This document shows positions 1 to 8,626 of a DNA stretch of 19,900 bases, piece by piece. The DNA comes from an uncultured Holophagaceae bacterium (lineage in GTDB: Bacteria > Acidobacteriota > Holophagae > Holophagales > Holophagaceae), in assembly GCA_903919165.1 (NCBI GenBank), contig CAIXHJ010000441.1, positions 1 through 19,900 on the forward strand, given 5' to 3'. Made by a program: the position numbers and the translations under genes. The notes below the pieces were generated by a model that did not search any database, was not told where the DNA came from, and was given only the letters and a program-made list of their open reading frames with translations. Positions within the stretch are counted from its first letter, which is position 1, and each line of letters begins with the position of its first letter.

Positions 1-2146
1 AGAAGGCGATGCAGCGGTGAGCCGCCTCACCACGGAAACCCTCTACACCCTGGCGCCCGCCTGGCTGGGGGACGGCCTGGCGCCACTGATGGACCCCGCC
101 TCACTCCAACGCCGCCTTCAGGCCACCGCCAAGGCGCTGTCGTCGCCAGAGCCCCTGGCCGCGGCCCTGGCCCGACTCGATCCTTTGAATCTGCGCGACC
201 TCGCGCCCCAGAACGGTGAAGGCATGGCCAAGGCCACGGAGCTTGGCCGAGCCTTCACCCTGCGCGTCCGCACCGGGTATTTCGAAACGAAGGACGGACG
301 TTTCGTACTGCTGCCTCTGGTGGCGGGCTTTCCAACCACGGACGCGAAGGCCACCACCTGCGTCATGACCTGGCTCGGGCGCGGAGCCCACGGACCCTTG
401 CCCACCTCTGCGAGCCTCCGGGAGGTGGAGGCTGCATTAGGGCCAGGGGATGGACGTGCCTTTCGCCTACAGGTCACCGGCGCACACGCCATCACGGCCT
501 GGGAGTCCCATCGCCTCACGGTGGAAGTCCTCTTGAGCCTAGGTCTGAGCTTTGTCCTCATCGGTCTCGTCTATTGGCTGGGCTTCCGGACCCTGGCAGG
601 TTACGGGTTCGTCATGGTGCCCCTCCTCATCGGCATGGTCTGGGCTCTGGGGCTCACGGGTTGGATCCTGGGCAGGGTGAACCTCATGGCCGCAGGCTTC
701 GGCGCGGTGCTGCTGGGGGTTGGCGACGATGTCGGCATCCTGCTCTTCAGCCGTTACCGGGATGAACGCCGGGCGGGTCAGTCCAAGGCTGAGGCTTTGC
801 AGGCGGCATTGCTCAGCACGGGCCCAGGCGTAGTGGCCGGGGCCCTCGCCACGGCCCTGGCCTTCCTGGCCCTGGCCTTTGCCCCCTTCCCGGGGATCCG
901 CGACCTGGGTCTGACCACCGGACTCGGCCTATTGGCCTGTCTCGTCGCCACCTTCCTGGTGTTGCCAAAGCTCCTGATCTGGTTGGACCGCGGGACTGGG
1001 ACCTTTGCTCCAGGACCCGCAGCTTCTTCTTCTCCCCGTCGCCGTTGGGCCCCCTGGGCAGCCCTGGGCCTCCTGGTCCTGGCCCTGGTCGGCGCACCCC
1101 GCACCCGCTGGGAGGAGGATTTACGGCGCTTCCGGGCCAAGGGAAATCCGGCCCTCACCCTGCAGGAGCGGCTGACGCGAACCCTCGGGGCCAGCCTCCA
1201 GCCCCTGGCCCTCCAGATCCCTCTGGAGGATCCGGATCGCCTGCCTGCACGGTGGAACAAGCTCAGCCCCATTCTGCGGGAGGCCGGCTTGCCGGTGCCC
1301 GAGTGGAAGACCCTCGATCCCGAGTTGCGTCACGTACTCGGGTCGGAAACCTGGCGTCGGCAAGTATTGGAAGCTGCCGCCAAGGCTGGCCTGGATCCCG
1401 CCGCGCTGGAGGGTTCCCTGACGGCCTTGGCCTCCGCTTCCGCGGATCCAGCCCAGCCTGTGCGGGCCCTGCAGTCGCTGCTGCCGCGGATCCCCCAGCC
1501 GGAGGAGCACCACCCATGGAACCTCTGGGATCGGCTCCGCCGGGGCCGGAAGCTCCCGCCCCTGGCGCCCGCCCTGACGGTGCCCCTGCGGCTGGATGAG
1601 GCCGCCCTCGCCCGGCTTAGCCCCATCGTGGAAGCAGCTGGCGGCCGCTTCGTGGGGACCCAGCCCCTCTTCCGGGTGGTGAAGGGCATCGCCAAAGAGG
1701 CCGTCCAGGAGGCCGTACTCCTGGCCTTGGTGGGCATCCTTGCGGTGATCGCGCTCTTCGGACGCAGCTTGCGCTTCGCCCTATGTGCCCTGGTGCCCCT
1801 TCTCGCCAGCCAGGCAGGAGTCTTCGGGGCCCTCGGCTGGGGCGGCGAACCACTGACCTTCCTGTCCCTCATGGCCATCCCCATCGCGCTGGGCGTGAGT
1901 GTGGACACGGCCTTCAACCTGCTGCACCGAGCCCGGAGCGAGGCCGACGCGCCTCAGCGCGTGGCTCGGGTGAACGCCGTCTGTTCCGGCACCACCCTTG
2001 CCGGCTTCGGAGGCATGGTCTTCAGCGGCTATCGGGGCCTGCGGGGTCTCGGTCTGGCCTGTCTGGGGGGTGTCGCGCTGGCCCTGCTGCTCACCCAGTG
2101 GCTGCTGCCTGTGCTGCTGGAGAAGTGGCCCCTGGAGAAGAAGTGA
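1..2146 (+). CDS. MMPL/RND-family exporter, 5' end outside the window
   Basis: Inner-membrane transporter of the MMPL/RND superfamily (HpnN-like), expected to move lipids or other hydrophobic compounds using the proton gradient; the substrate cannot be read from sequence. Counting from the in-frame GTG at 17, residues 1-165 look like a periplasmic loop. Hydrophobic segments lie at about 168-190, 194-215, 220-240, 270-290 and 298-322, then about 345-360, a second loop to about 555, and a final cluster of segments to the end. The GVGDDVG...SRYRDERR stretch (about 234-252) and its second-half counterpart GVSVDTAFNLLHRA (about 628-641) are the paired helix-4 type motifs of the family. The first membrane helix that should precede the first loop is missing, and the frame stays open to base 1, so the gene almost certainly begins upstream and GTG 17 is not its start. 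The stop overlaps the next gene by four bases (GTGA). Confidence 0.85.
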   Translation, partial: EGDAAVSRLTTETLYTLAPAWLGDGLAPLMDPASLQRRLQATAKALSSPEPLAAALARLDPLNLRDLAPQNGEGMAKATELGRAFTLRVRTGYFETKDGRFVLLPLVAGFPTTDAKATTCVMTWLGRGAHGPLPTSASLREVEAALGPGDGRAFRLQVTGAHAITAWESHRLTVEVLLSLGLSFVLIGLVYWLGFRTLAGYGFVMVPLLIGMVWALGLTGWILGRVNLMAAGFGAVLLGVGDDVGILLFSRYRDERRAGQSKAEALQAALLSTGPGVVAGALATALAFLALAFAPFPGIRDLGLTTGLGLLACLVATFLVLPKLLIWLDRGTGTFAPGPAASSSPRRRWAPWAALGLLVLALVGAPRTRWEEDLRRFRAKGNPALTLQERLTRTLGASLQPLALQIPLEDPDRLPARWNKLSPILREAGLPVPEWKTLDPELRHVLGSETWRRQVLEAAAKAGLDPAALEGSLTALASASADPAQPVRALQSLLPRIPQPEEHHPWNLWDRLRRGRKLPPLAPALTVPLRLDEAALARLSPIVEAAGGRFVGTQPLFRVVKGIAKEAVQEAVLLALVGILAVIALFGRSLRFALCALVPLLASQAGVFGALGWGGEPLTFLSLMAIPIALGVSVDTAFNLLHRARSEADAPQRVARVNAVCSGTTLAGFGGMVFSGYRGLRGLGLACLGGVALALLLTQWLLPVLLEKWPLEKK

Positions 2147-3213
2147 ATCCGCTGGACGCGCTTCTGCAATCCCGTCTCGCCCAAGGCCCCATCGCGGCGG
2201 CCGAGGTGATGGCCCTGGGCCTCTATCATCCGGAGCACGGCTACTACCGCCGAACGATGTCCGATGGTGGCGGCCCCTGGGGCTTCGACGGCAAGGACTA
2301 CTACACGGCCCTGGACCTGGGTTCCCTGCTGGGACAGACCCTCGCCCTGCGGCTGGAAGCAGCCTGGGAGTGGCTGGGCCGGCCTGCGCGGTTCATGGCC
2401 CTGGAGCCAGGCGCGGGCCGCGGCTGGCTGGGTCGCGATGTGCTGAACGCCGTGTCGGGTTCATTCGCTGAAGCGCTCGTGTACGTCCATCGCGACGACA
2501 ACCCGGCCGCCAGAAGGGCCGCTGAAATGGCCCTGGCTCCTTTTTTAGCGACAAACCGCGCGCGGTTTGCCGCCGAATCCGATCCCTTGGAATCCTTCAC
2601 CGGCGCCGTCTTCAGCAACGAGCTGCTCGATGCCCTGCCCGCCCAGCCCTGGCGCTGGGAGGGCGAACGCTGGACCCGGGAGGTGCTGACAGCCACAGGT
2701 CCTGAGTGGCAGGCCGCCGATCCTGGCGAAGCTGGGGCCTGGTTCACCAGCCAGACTGATGGCCTGGAACCCCGCGACGGGAGCATCTGGTGCGAGGTCT
2801 TGCCGAGCGTGGTGCACGAATTGGCACTACCGCTGGAGGCGGGCCTCTTCCTTACCGTGGACTATGGCGAGTCCGCTGACCGGCTGTTGGCCAAGGGCGC
2901 CGACCTGCGCCGCTTCAAGGCCCACAGCGTGGACGGGAAGTGGCACGAGGATCTGGGCGAAGCGGATCTGACAGCGGATGTCGATTTCACGCGACTTGCC
3001 TCCTTGCTGGAGCAGGAGGGTCTGTCGAATCTCAGCCACATGGAACTGAGCAAGTGGATCCGCATCCACGCGCCCCTGGATGAGTGGGGAGCTTCGTGGA
3101 TGGACTTGCCCGATGCCGAGCGCAAGCTGCGCACCGAGAACCTGCTCCAGCTCACCCTCCCCGGCCTGATGGGCAGCCGGTTCCGGGTGCTCGAAGGGTG
3201 GAAGGAAAAGTAA
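2143..3213 (+). CDS. MidA-like SAM-dependent methyltransferase (DUF185 family)
   Basis: Class I SAM-dependent methyltransferase of the MidA/NDUFAF7 family. The eukaryotic member methylates an arginine in a complex I subunit; the bacterial substrate is generally unknown. The 356-residue product has the family's usual length. It shows the N-terminal YHPEHGYY segment (about 28-35), the SAM-binding EPGAGRG loop (88-94), the NELLDALP motif (159-166) and a later VDYGE. The start is GTG at 2143, overlapping the exporter stop by four bases, with a GGAG ribosome-binding site at 2134-2137 five bases upstream. The open frame extends further back to 1783, but only inside the exporter gene. The overlap implies one transcript with the exporter, though no shared function is obvious. 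Confidence 0.88.
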   Translation: MNPLDALLQSRLAQGPIAAAEVMALGLYHPEHGYYRRTMSDGGGPWGFDGKDYYTALDLGSLLGQTLALRLEAAWEWLGRPARFMALEPGAGRGWLGRDVLNAVSGSFAEALVYVHRDDNPAARRAAEMALAPFLATNRARFAAESDPLESFTGAVFSNELLDALPAQPWRWEGERWTREVLTATGPEWQAADPGEAGAWFTSQTDGLEPRDGSIWCEVLPSVVHELALPLEAGLFLTVDYGESADRLLAKGADLRRFKAHSVDGKWHEDLGEADLTADVDFTRLASLLEQEGLSNLSHMELSKWIRIHAPLDEWGASWMDLPDAERKLRTENLLQLTLPGLMGSRFRVLEGWKEK

Positions 3214-3622
3214 GGATTAGCCACCGATGAACACCGATAAAGGCATGATGAACATCAATAGAAGCTCGGATCTTCCGCTCCAATAGCGCGGGATCATTTC
3301 CGGCTACGCCGAAAGCCGCCTTCAGTGTGCCCGCGCGATGAACGTCCCGATCCATTCAAGCTTCGGTGAGTTGATTTTTCCCCGACGATTCTAAGGCGCG
3401 TGCGTGCCTGCGAATCCCTGTCTTGATCGGCGTGCATCGGTGGTTCCATTTTCTTTCCTGACTATCGGTCTTGCCCAGCCTGAACCTCCTTCAACCGCTG
3501 ATACCGCAGCAAACGCCAACTCCATCCACTCCACGCAATCCGGCTGACAACAATCGACCCGGGTCCTGTCGATAATCGGGAGGAGGTCTGTTTCGTGGTC
3601 TTCCTGTCTTCGTGGTAAGGAT
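3214..3622. repeat. Gene-free stretch with decayed dispersed-repeat sequence
   Basis: No credible gene lies here. An 18-base sequence at 3221-3238 (CCACCGATGAACACCGAT) recurs inverted at 3426-3443 with 16 of 18 matches. At 3590-3615 there is a run built on two copies of a TTCGTGGT-like word. From general knowledge, such CACCGATGAACACCGAT and CTTCGTGG words are typical of dispersed intergenic repeats in many environmental bacteria. Between them, 3286-3292 (GCGCGGG) pairs with 3330-3336 (CCCGCGC) around an inner CGGCT/AGCCG hairpin (3301-3318). The region separates genes on opposite strands whose 3' ends face each other, so it may also contain their terminators, but I see no clear stem followed by a T-run. 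Confidence 0.5.
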
Positions 3623-5530
3623 TCATTTTCCTGTGAATATCCCGACGCCAATCCCACTCGGTCTCGCGGCGTCGTGGAAGACGGTGTGGGTGGCCTTCTT
3701 GTAGTCCCCGGGCTGGGCCTGGTTGATGTCCATGAACACCTGGGGATTGCGGTCCATGAGGGGGAACCAGGTGCTCTGGAGCTGCACCATGACCCGATGC
3801 CCCTTCCTGAAAGTGTGGAAAATGTCGTTCATGGTCCAGGCCACGCGGGTGGGCAGGCCCGGCGTGAAGGGGGCTGGCTTCTCTAGGCTATCGCGGAATT
3901 TGCCGCGCATGACTTCGCCGCGCACCAGCTGCTGGTAGCCGCCCATGGGGTTGGGCGTGGGGTCCCAGGCTGGACCACCTTCCTCGAAATCCGGGTTCCT
4001 GAAATCGTCTGGATAGACATCGATGAGTTTCACCACCCAGTCGGCATCGGTACCCGTGGTGGCCACGAAGAGATCGGGGAGAAGGGGCCCGGCCAAGGTC
4101 AGATCCTCCGCTAGCACCTCGGTCCGAAACACCAGCACGTCCATGCGCCGCCCCGCAAAGCGCTGGTCCGCGGTCATGTACTCCTTCGGCATGCCGATGG
4201 CCACTTGTTCGACGAAGGGCACAGGCTTGGCGGGATCGGAGATGAATGAATCCGCGCCGTAGTCGGGCGTCAGTTGCGTGAAGGAAAGGCGTCCGTCGGA
4301 ATGAAAGTAGAACGTCGAGGCCTTCGTGTCCTTCGGTGGCCAGGTGTCGAACCTATGCCAGCGGTTGGCGCCGGTCTCGAAAATGGTTGCCTTGGCCGGG
4401 ACGGGATCTTTGGTGTCCTTCAGGTGACGCATGAAAAAGGGAAAGAGCACCTCGGCCTGGAACCATTCCGACACATCAGCTCCAAATTGCACGGGCCCCA
4501 GATGATCCCCCCTGGTCCGCTCCCAGCCGCCGTGAGACCAGGGCCCCATGACCAGACGGTTATCCGTCGCGGGGCTCTGGCGATCGAGGGTCTGGAAAAC
4601 CTGGAGGGCGCCGTAGAGGTTCTCCGCGTCGAACCAGCCGCCCACGGTTAGTACGGCCGGCCTCACCTCCTTCAGCTGCGGCCGTAGGTTGCGGGCCTGC
4701 CAGAAGTCGTCGTAAGTCGGATGGTCCAGCATCTCGTTCCAGAAGGCCACATCCTTCGTGTATTGCCGGGTGGCGCCGGTGCTGCCCAGGCGCAGGAACC
4801 ATTCGTAGCCGTCCGAGGTGCCATGGTCCAGCGGGGAGGGCCAGGCGCTGGTGGGCGCGGGCCGGGGTTTGCCAAAGCTGACCATGAAGTTGAAGGCATG
4901 GGGCAGCCAAAGGGCGCCATTGCGGTGGAAGTCATCCCCCTGGAACCAGTCCACGATGGGCCCCTGCGGCGATACGGCCTTGAGGGCCGGATGGCCGGAC
5001 AGCATGCCCACGGCGGTGTAGAAGCCGGGGTAACTGATGCCCCACTGGCCCACGCGGCCATTGTGTCCCTTCACATGTTTGAGCAGCCACTCGAGGGTGT
5101 CATAGGTGTCGGTGCTCTCATCCACGGTGGCGCCGCTGACGGCCCCTTGGGGCCTCATGTTCACGAACTCGCCCTCGGACATCATCCGTCCGCGCACATC
5201 CTGGTAGACGAAGATGAAACCCTCCTCCTGGAATTGTGCGGAAAGGCCAAGCTGGGCCGGGAAGGCCTTTTCCCCGTATGGAAACACGCTGTAGGGCGTG
5301 CGCTGCATGAGGATGGGGTAGGGGCGGCTGGTGTCCTTCGGCGTGTAAATGGCCGTGAAGAGTTGCACGCCATCCCGCATGGGAATCAGGACCTCGCGCT
5401 TCGTGTACCGATTACGGACGACCTCAGCCGTGGCTTCCTGGGCAGCCGGCTGGACCGGCCAGGCAGGATCGCCCCGACCCAGGAGCGAGAGCACCAGGGC
5501 TGAGGCGCAGATGAGGCGAAGCCTGATCAT
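3623..5530 (-). CDS. Exported CocE/NonD family hydrolase (X-Pro dipeptidyl-peptidase / acylase fold)
   Basis: Serine hydrolase of the S15/CocE family (cocaine esterase, glutaryl-7-ACA acylase, alpha-amino-acid ester hydrolase relatives), which cleaves ester or amide bonds; the natural substrate cannot be inferred. The 635-residue product begins with a signal peptide (basic MIRLRL, then a hydrophobic core to about residue 18), so it probably acts in the periplasm or outside. The nucleophile is Ser166 in GISYPG, the likely acid Asp301 in GGWFDAEN, and the likely base His333 in GPWSHGGW. The C-terminal part (about 400-630) has the jelly-roll-like domain of the family, with the typical late segment NDIFHTFRKGHRVMVQLQS. 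The start is supported by GGAG five bases upstream of ATG (5528-5530). It is transcribed divergently from the agmatine pathway genes. Confidence 0.9.
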   Translation of the reverse strand: MIRLRLICASALVLSLLGRGDPAWPVQPAAQEATAEVVRNRYTKREVLIPMRDGVQLFTAIYTPKDTSRPYPILMQRTPYSVFPYGEKAFPAQLGLSAQFQEEGFIFVYQDVRGRMMSEGEFVNMRPQGAVSGATVDESTDTYDTLEWLLKHVKGHNGRVGQWGISYPGFYTAVGMLSGHPALKAVSPQGPIVDWFQGDDFHRNGALWLPHAFNFMVSFGKPRPAPTSAWPSPLDHGTSDGYEWFLRLGSTGATRQYTKDVAFWNEMLDHPTYDDFWQARNLRPQLKEVRPAVLTVGGWFDAENLYGALQVFQTLDRQSPATDNRLVMGPWSHGGWERTRGDHLGPVQFGADVSEWFQAEVLFPFFMRHLKDTKDPVPAKATIFETGANRWHRFDTWPPKDTKASTFYFHSDGRLSFTQLTPDYGADSFISDPAKPVPFVEQVAIGMPKEYMTADQRFAGRRMDVLVFRTEVLAEDLTLAGPLLPDLFVATTGTDADWVVKLIDVYPDDFRNPDFEEGGPAWDPTPNPMGGYQQLVRGEVMRGKFRDSLEKPAPFTPGLPTRVAWTMNDIFHTFRKGHRVMVQLQSTWFPLMDRNPQVFMDINQAQPGDYKKATHTVFHDAARPSGIGVGIFTGK

Positions 5531-5683
5531 GGTTGCTCCAGACGGTGGGCCTCATCTTACGCGGCCTCCAGGTGGATGGCCTCGGAGGCGCCTTCTTCAT
5601 TCTCCTCGACGGGGGGAGCGGCTTTTGATGAACTGGAGGATGCGCCCCATGCCAGGGCCCTTCTGCCCAGGACTGCTTTCGAC

Positions 5684-6709
5684 ATGACCCGTCCCGTCGT
5701 TCATCAACCCGCCGAGTGGGATCGCCACAGCGCCTGCTGGCTGGCCTGGCCCAGTCATGGGTACCTCTGGCAGAACAATCTGGGCCCGGCCCAAACGGAA
5801 TTCGCAGCCCTCTGTCTGGCCATCGCGGAGGAAGGTGGTGAGGCTCTCGATCTGCTGGTGGAGGACGATCCGGCGGAAACCGAGGCCCGTGCCGCCCTGG
5901 CGCCCGTGATCGGGCAGGTGCGGTTCCATCGCGTTCCCGTGGGTGACATCTGGCTGCGGGACACGGCGCCGGTCTTCGTGAAGAATCGTTCAGGCGCCCT
6001 TCGTGCGGCCTGCTTCCGTTTCAATGGATGGGGCGGCAAGTACGTGCTCGTCGAGGATGACCGGGTGGCGGACCGCGTGGCGGCGCTGAGCGGGCTGCCG
6101 CGGATCGACCACAACTGGATCCTTGAAGGTGGATCCGTGGAAGTGGACGGTCAGGGGACCTTGCTCACCACCCGCCAGTGCCTGCTGAATCCCAATCGCA
6201 ACCCCGGCATGAGCCAAGCGGACATCGAGAGGTCCCTGCGGGATGACCTTGGCGCCGAGAAGGTGCTGTGGCTGGAGGAGGGCCTTATCCACGATCACAC
6301 GGATGGTCACATCGACACCCTGGCCCGCTTCATCGCGCCTGGCGTCGCGGTCTGCATGGAGGCCTATGATGGGAACGATCCCAACGCCGCCACCCTGGAT
6401 CGCCTCGCCTCGGACCTGGCTGATTTCGTCGATGCGCGAGGGCGGAAACTTAAGGTCCTGCGAATTCCATCCCCGGGCATCGTGCGGGACGATGATGGAG
6501 AACTCATGCCCGCCAGCTTTTTGAATTTCTACATCGGGAACCGCAGCGTGGTGGTACCGACCTATGGCACGCCCTATGACGAGGTGGCTGTGGCCGCGCT
6601 CGCAGCACTCTTTCCCGGACGCCGAGTCAAGGGCCGTTCCGCTCGTGCCATCCTCAGCGGGGGCGGTGCCTTCCACTGCATCACCCAGCAACAGCCGGAG
6701 GTCCAGTGA
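5684..6709 (+). CDS. aguA: Agmatine deiminase
   Basis: Cytosolic enzyme hydrolysing agmatine to N-carbamoylputrescine and ammonia, the first step from agmatine to putrescine. The 341-residue product is typical of the peptidyl-arginine deiminase-like family. Visible active-site features are WLRDTAPVF (Asp93), FNGWGGKY (113-120), EGGS (148-151), the GHIDTLARF motif (His209, Asp211) and the catalytic Cys332 in SGGGAFHCITQQQP near the C-terminus. I chose ATG 5684 (MTRPVVHQPAEWDRH) because the family begins shortly before the PAEW...W.AWP motif. The frame is open from an ATG at 5576, but those 36 extra codons resemble nothing in the family. The ribosome-binding site is weak (AGGA about 11 bases upstream). 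The stop overlaps the next start by four bases. Confidence 0.93.
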   Translation: MTRPVVHQPAEWDRHSACWLAWPSHGYLWQNNLGPAQTEFAALCLAIAEEGGEALDLLVEDDPAETEARAALAPVIGQVRFHRVPVGDIWLRDTAPVFVKNRSGALRAACFRFNGWGGKYVLVEDDRVADRVAALSGLPRIDHNWILEGGSVEVDGQGTLLTTRQCLLNPNRNPGMSQADIERSLRDDLGAEKVLWLEEGLIHDHTDGHIDTLARFIAPGVAVCMEAYDGNDPNAATLDRLASDLADFVDARGRKLKVLRIPSPGIVRDDDGELMPASFLNFYIGNRSVVVPTYGTPYDEVAVAALAALFPGRRVKGRSARAILSGGGAFHCITQQQPEVQ

Positions 6710-7560
6710 GCCAGACCAGCCAGGTCCGCGTCGCCGCCACTCAGTGCGCCTTCACGGGCAGTCTCGACGAGAACGTGGCCCGGGTCGAGGCCCTCGTGCG
6801 CGAGGCCGCGTCCAGGGGCGCCCAGGTGATCCTGCCCTCCGAGTTGTTCGAGGGGTACTACTTCTGCCGCGAGGAGAAGGATGCGTTTTTCGACTGGGCG
6901 AAGCCCGCCGCAGGGCATCCCACGATCGCGCGTTTTCAGAGGCTGGCCCAAGACCTGGGCGTCGTGATCCCCGTCTCCTTTTTCGAGCGGGATGGGCAGT
7001 CCTTCTACAACAGCCTCGCCATGGTGGACGCGGACGGTTCAATGCTCGGCATCTACCGGAAAAGCCATATCCCCGATGGTCCTGGGTATGAGGAGAAATT
7101 CTACTTCCGGCCCGGCAACACCGGCTTCAAGGTGTGGGACACCCGCTTCGGGAAGCTCGGGGTTGGCATCTGCTGGGACCAGTGGTACCCCGAGTGCGCA
7201 CGGGCCATGATGCTGCTGGGCGCGGAGGTCCTGCTCTACCCCACCGCCATCGGTACCGAACCCGAGAATCCCGCCCTGGACACCAAGGATCTCTGGCAGC
7301 GCGCCATGATCGGCCACGCTGTGTCCAACGTGGTACCCGTGCTGGCCTCCAACCGCATCGGCACGGAAGGAAGCCAGACTTTCTATGGCCACTCCTTCAT
7401 CTCGAACCACCGCGGTGAGAAAGTGGCCGAACTCGGACGGTCGGAGACGGGTGTCATCGTGGTGGATCTGGACCTGGAGGAGATCCGCCGCCACCGGGCC
7501 TCGTTCGGATTCTTCCGGGACCGCCGCCCCGATCTCTACGGGCTGATTTCCAAAGCCTGA
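6706..7560 (+). CDS. aguB: N-carbamoylputrescine amidase
   Basis: Nitrilase-superfamily amidohydrolase converting N-carbamoylputrescine to putrescine, CO2 and ammonia, the step after agmatine deiminase. The 284-residue length fits AguB. The Glu-Lys-Cys triad is visible as Glu46 (ILPSELFEGYYFC), Lys119 (YRKSHIPDGPGYEEKFYF) and Cys156 (GVGICWDQWYPECAR). The sequence around the Lys and Cys is the form typical of AguB rather than of beta-ureidopropionase or generic nitrilases. Translation starts at GTG 6706, with GGAG five bases upstream and a GTGA overlap with the aguA stop, so the two enzymes are very likely made from one mRNA. The overlap pairing supports both assignments. Confidence 0.94.
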   Translation: MSQTSQVRVAATQCAFTGSLDENVARVEALVREAASRGAQVILPSELFEGYYFCREEKDAFFDWAKPAAGHPTIARFQRLAQDLGVVIPVSFFERDGQSFYNSLAMVDADGSMLGIYRKSHIPDGPGYEEKFYFRPGNTGFKVWDTRFGKLGVGICWDQWYPECARAMMLLGAEVLLYPTAIGTEPENPALDTKDLWQRAMIGHAVSNVVPVLASNRIGTEGSQTFYGHSFISNHRGEKVAELGRSETGVIVVDLDLEEIRRHRASFGFFRDRRPDLYGLISKA

Positions 7561-7587
7561 ACCTCAGGCGGACTCCAGGCTCGGGGC

Positions 7588-8526
7588 TCAAGTTTCGCCG
7601 AGGATGTCCCCGACGGCACTGTAGGGATCCAGGGTCCGATCCGCAATGCCCTGGATGGCGGCCTCCACCCGCTCTGGCCCCGCATGGGCCCTGGCCCGTC
7701 GGACCGCGGCCTCGGCCAGCAGCGACTCGAATCGCAGCCGGGCCCGCTCCCGTGCCTTTCGGGCCAGGCCTCCATGAGCCCGAAGCCACAGGCCATGCTT
7801 TCGCACCTGGTCCAGGAGGGCGGGCACCCCCTGCCCCACCTGGGCGATGGTGCGAAGCACGGGAGGATCCCAGTCCCGAACCATGGCGAGAGATTTCATG
7901 GCCTCCAGTTCCCGCTCGACCTGGTCGGCCCCATCCCGGTCGGCTTTGTTGATGATGAACAGATCGGCGACCTCCATGATCCCGGCCTTGATCGCTTGGA
8001 TCTCGTCGCCCATGCCAGGGACCAGCACCACGCAGCAGGTCTGGACGCAGCTGACGACGTCCACTTCGTCCTGGCCCACGCCCACGGTTTCCACGATCAC
8101 GGTGTCGAAGCCCGCGGCATCCAGCAGATCGATGGCGTCCTGGGTGGCCCGGGAAAGGCCGCCGAGCGCCCCACGGGTGGCCATGCTCCGGATGAAGATG
8201 CCGGGATCCGCCGCGATGCGCTGCATGCGGATGCGGTCGCCCAGAATGGCACCGCCGCTGAAAGGCGAAGTCGGATCCACCGCCAGGATCCCCACCCGCT
8301 GGCCCCCGGCGCGAAGGGCCCGAGCCAGCTGGTCCGTGAGAGTGCTCTTGCCCGCACCAGGGGAACCGGTGATACCGATCACGACTGCCCGGCCCAGGTG
8401 GGGCCAGACCCGCGCCATGAGTTCCCGGGCCCCGGGATGGCCATTCTCCATCCATGAGATGGCCCGGCCCAGGGCCCGGTGCTCGCCGCGACGCAGAGGT
8501 TCCAGGAGGTCTGCTGGAAAGGACAT
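7588..8526 (-). CDS. meaB: MeaB-type GTPase, methylmalonyl-CoA mutase chaperone
   Basis: G3E-family P-loop GTPase that protects B12-dependent methylmalonyl-CoA mutase and gates cofactor loading (MeaB, formerly ArgK). The 312-residue product has Walker A GSPGAGKST (54-62), the AVDPTSPFSGGAILGDRIRM segment (82-101), ETVGVGQDEVDVV (146-158, switch and Walker B region) and NKAD (193-196) for guanine specificity. No mutase or epimerase gene lies in the window, so its partner must be encoded elsewhere. The ribosome-binding site before ATG 8524-8526 is weak. It converges with aguB, leaving 27 bases between the two, and is divergent from the zinc-ribbon gene across about 100 bases. Confidence 0.93.
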   Translation of the reverse strand: MSFPADLLEPLRRGEHRALGRAISWMENGHPGARELMARVWPHLGRAVVIGITGSPGAGKSTLTDQLARALRAGGQRVGILAVDPTSPFSGGAILGDRIRMQRIAADPGIFIRSMATRGALGGLSRATQDAIDLLDAAGFDTVIVETVGVGQDEVDVVSCVQTCCVVLVPGMGDEIQAIKAGIMEVADLFIINKADRDGADQVERELEAMKSLAMVRDWDPPVLRTIAQVGQGVPALLDQVRKHGLWLRAHGGLARKARERARLRFESLLAEAAVRRARAHAGPERVEAAIQGIADRTLDPYSAVGDILGET

Positions 8527-8626
8527 GTGCCCAGGATGCCATCACCCTGCTGGTACTGGAACTCGCGGCCCCTCGTCGGATGGGGTACCCTGGTCCTTCG
8601 GCCCCGGCCGCACCGGAAGCGACAGC

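Noticed and set aside
3391..3657. An 88-codon minus-strand frame in the gene-free stretch
   Set aside because: It overlaps the hydrolase 3' end and consists of repeat-derived sequence; no ribosome-binding site or recognisable domain.
4721..5503. A 260-codon plus-strand frame opposite the CocE-type gene
   Set aside because: It is antisense to well-supported coding sequence with catalytic motifs, and shows no motif of its own.
5576..5683. Upstream ATG extension of agmatine deiminase
   Set aside because: The 36 added residues do not resemble the family, whose members begin close to the PAEW motif. Only the frame, not the sequence, supports it.
7555..7569. Six-bp hairpin (GCCTGA/TCAGGC) at the aguB stop as a terminator
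   Set aside because: The stem is short and has no T-run on either strand; not enough to call a terminator between the convergent genes.
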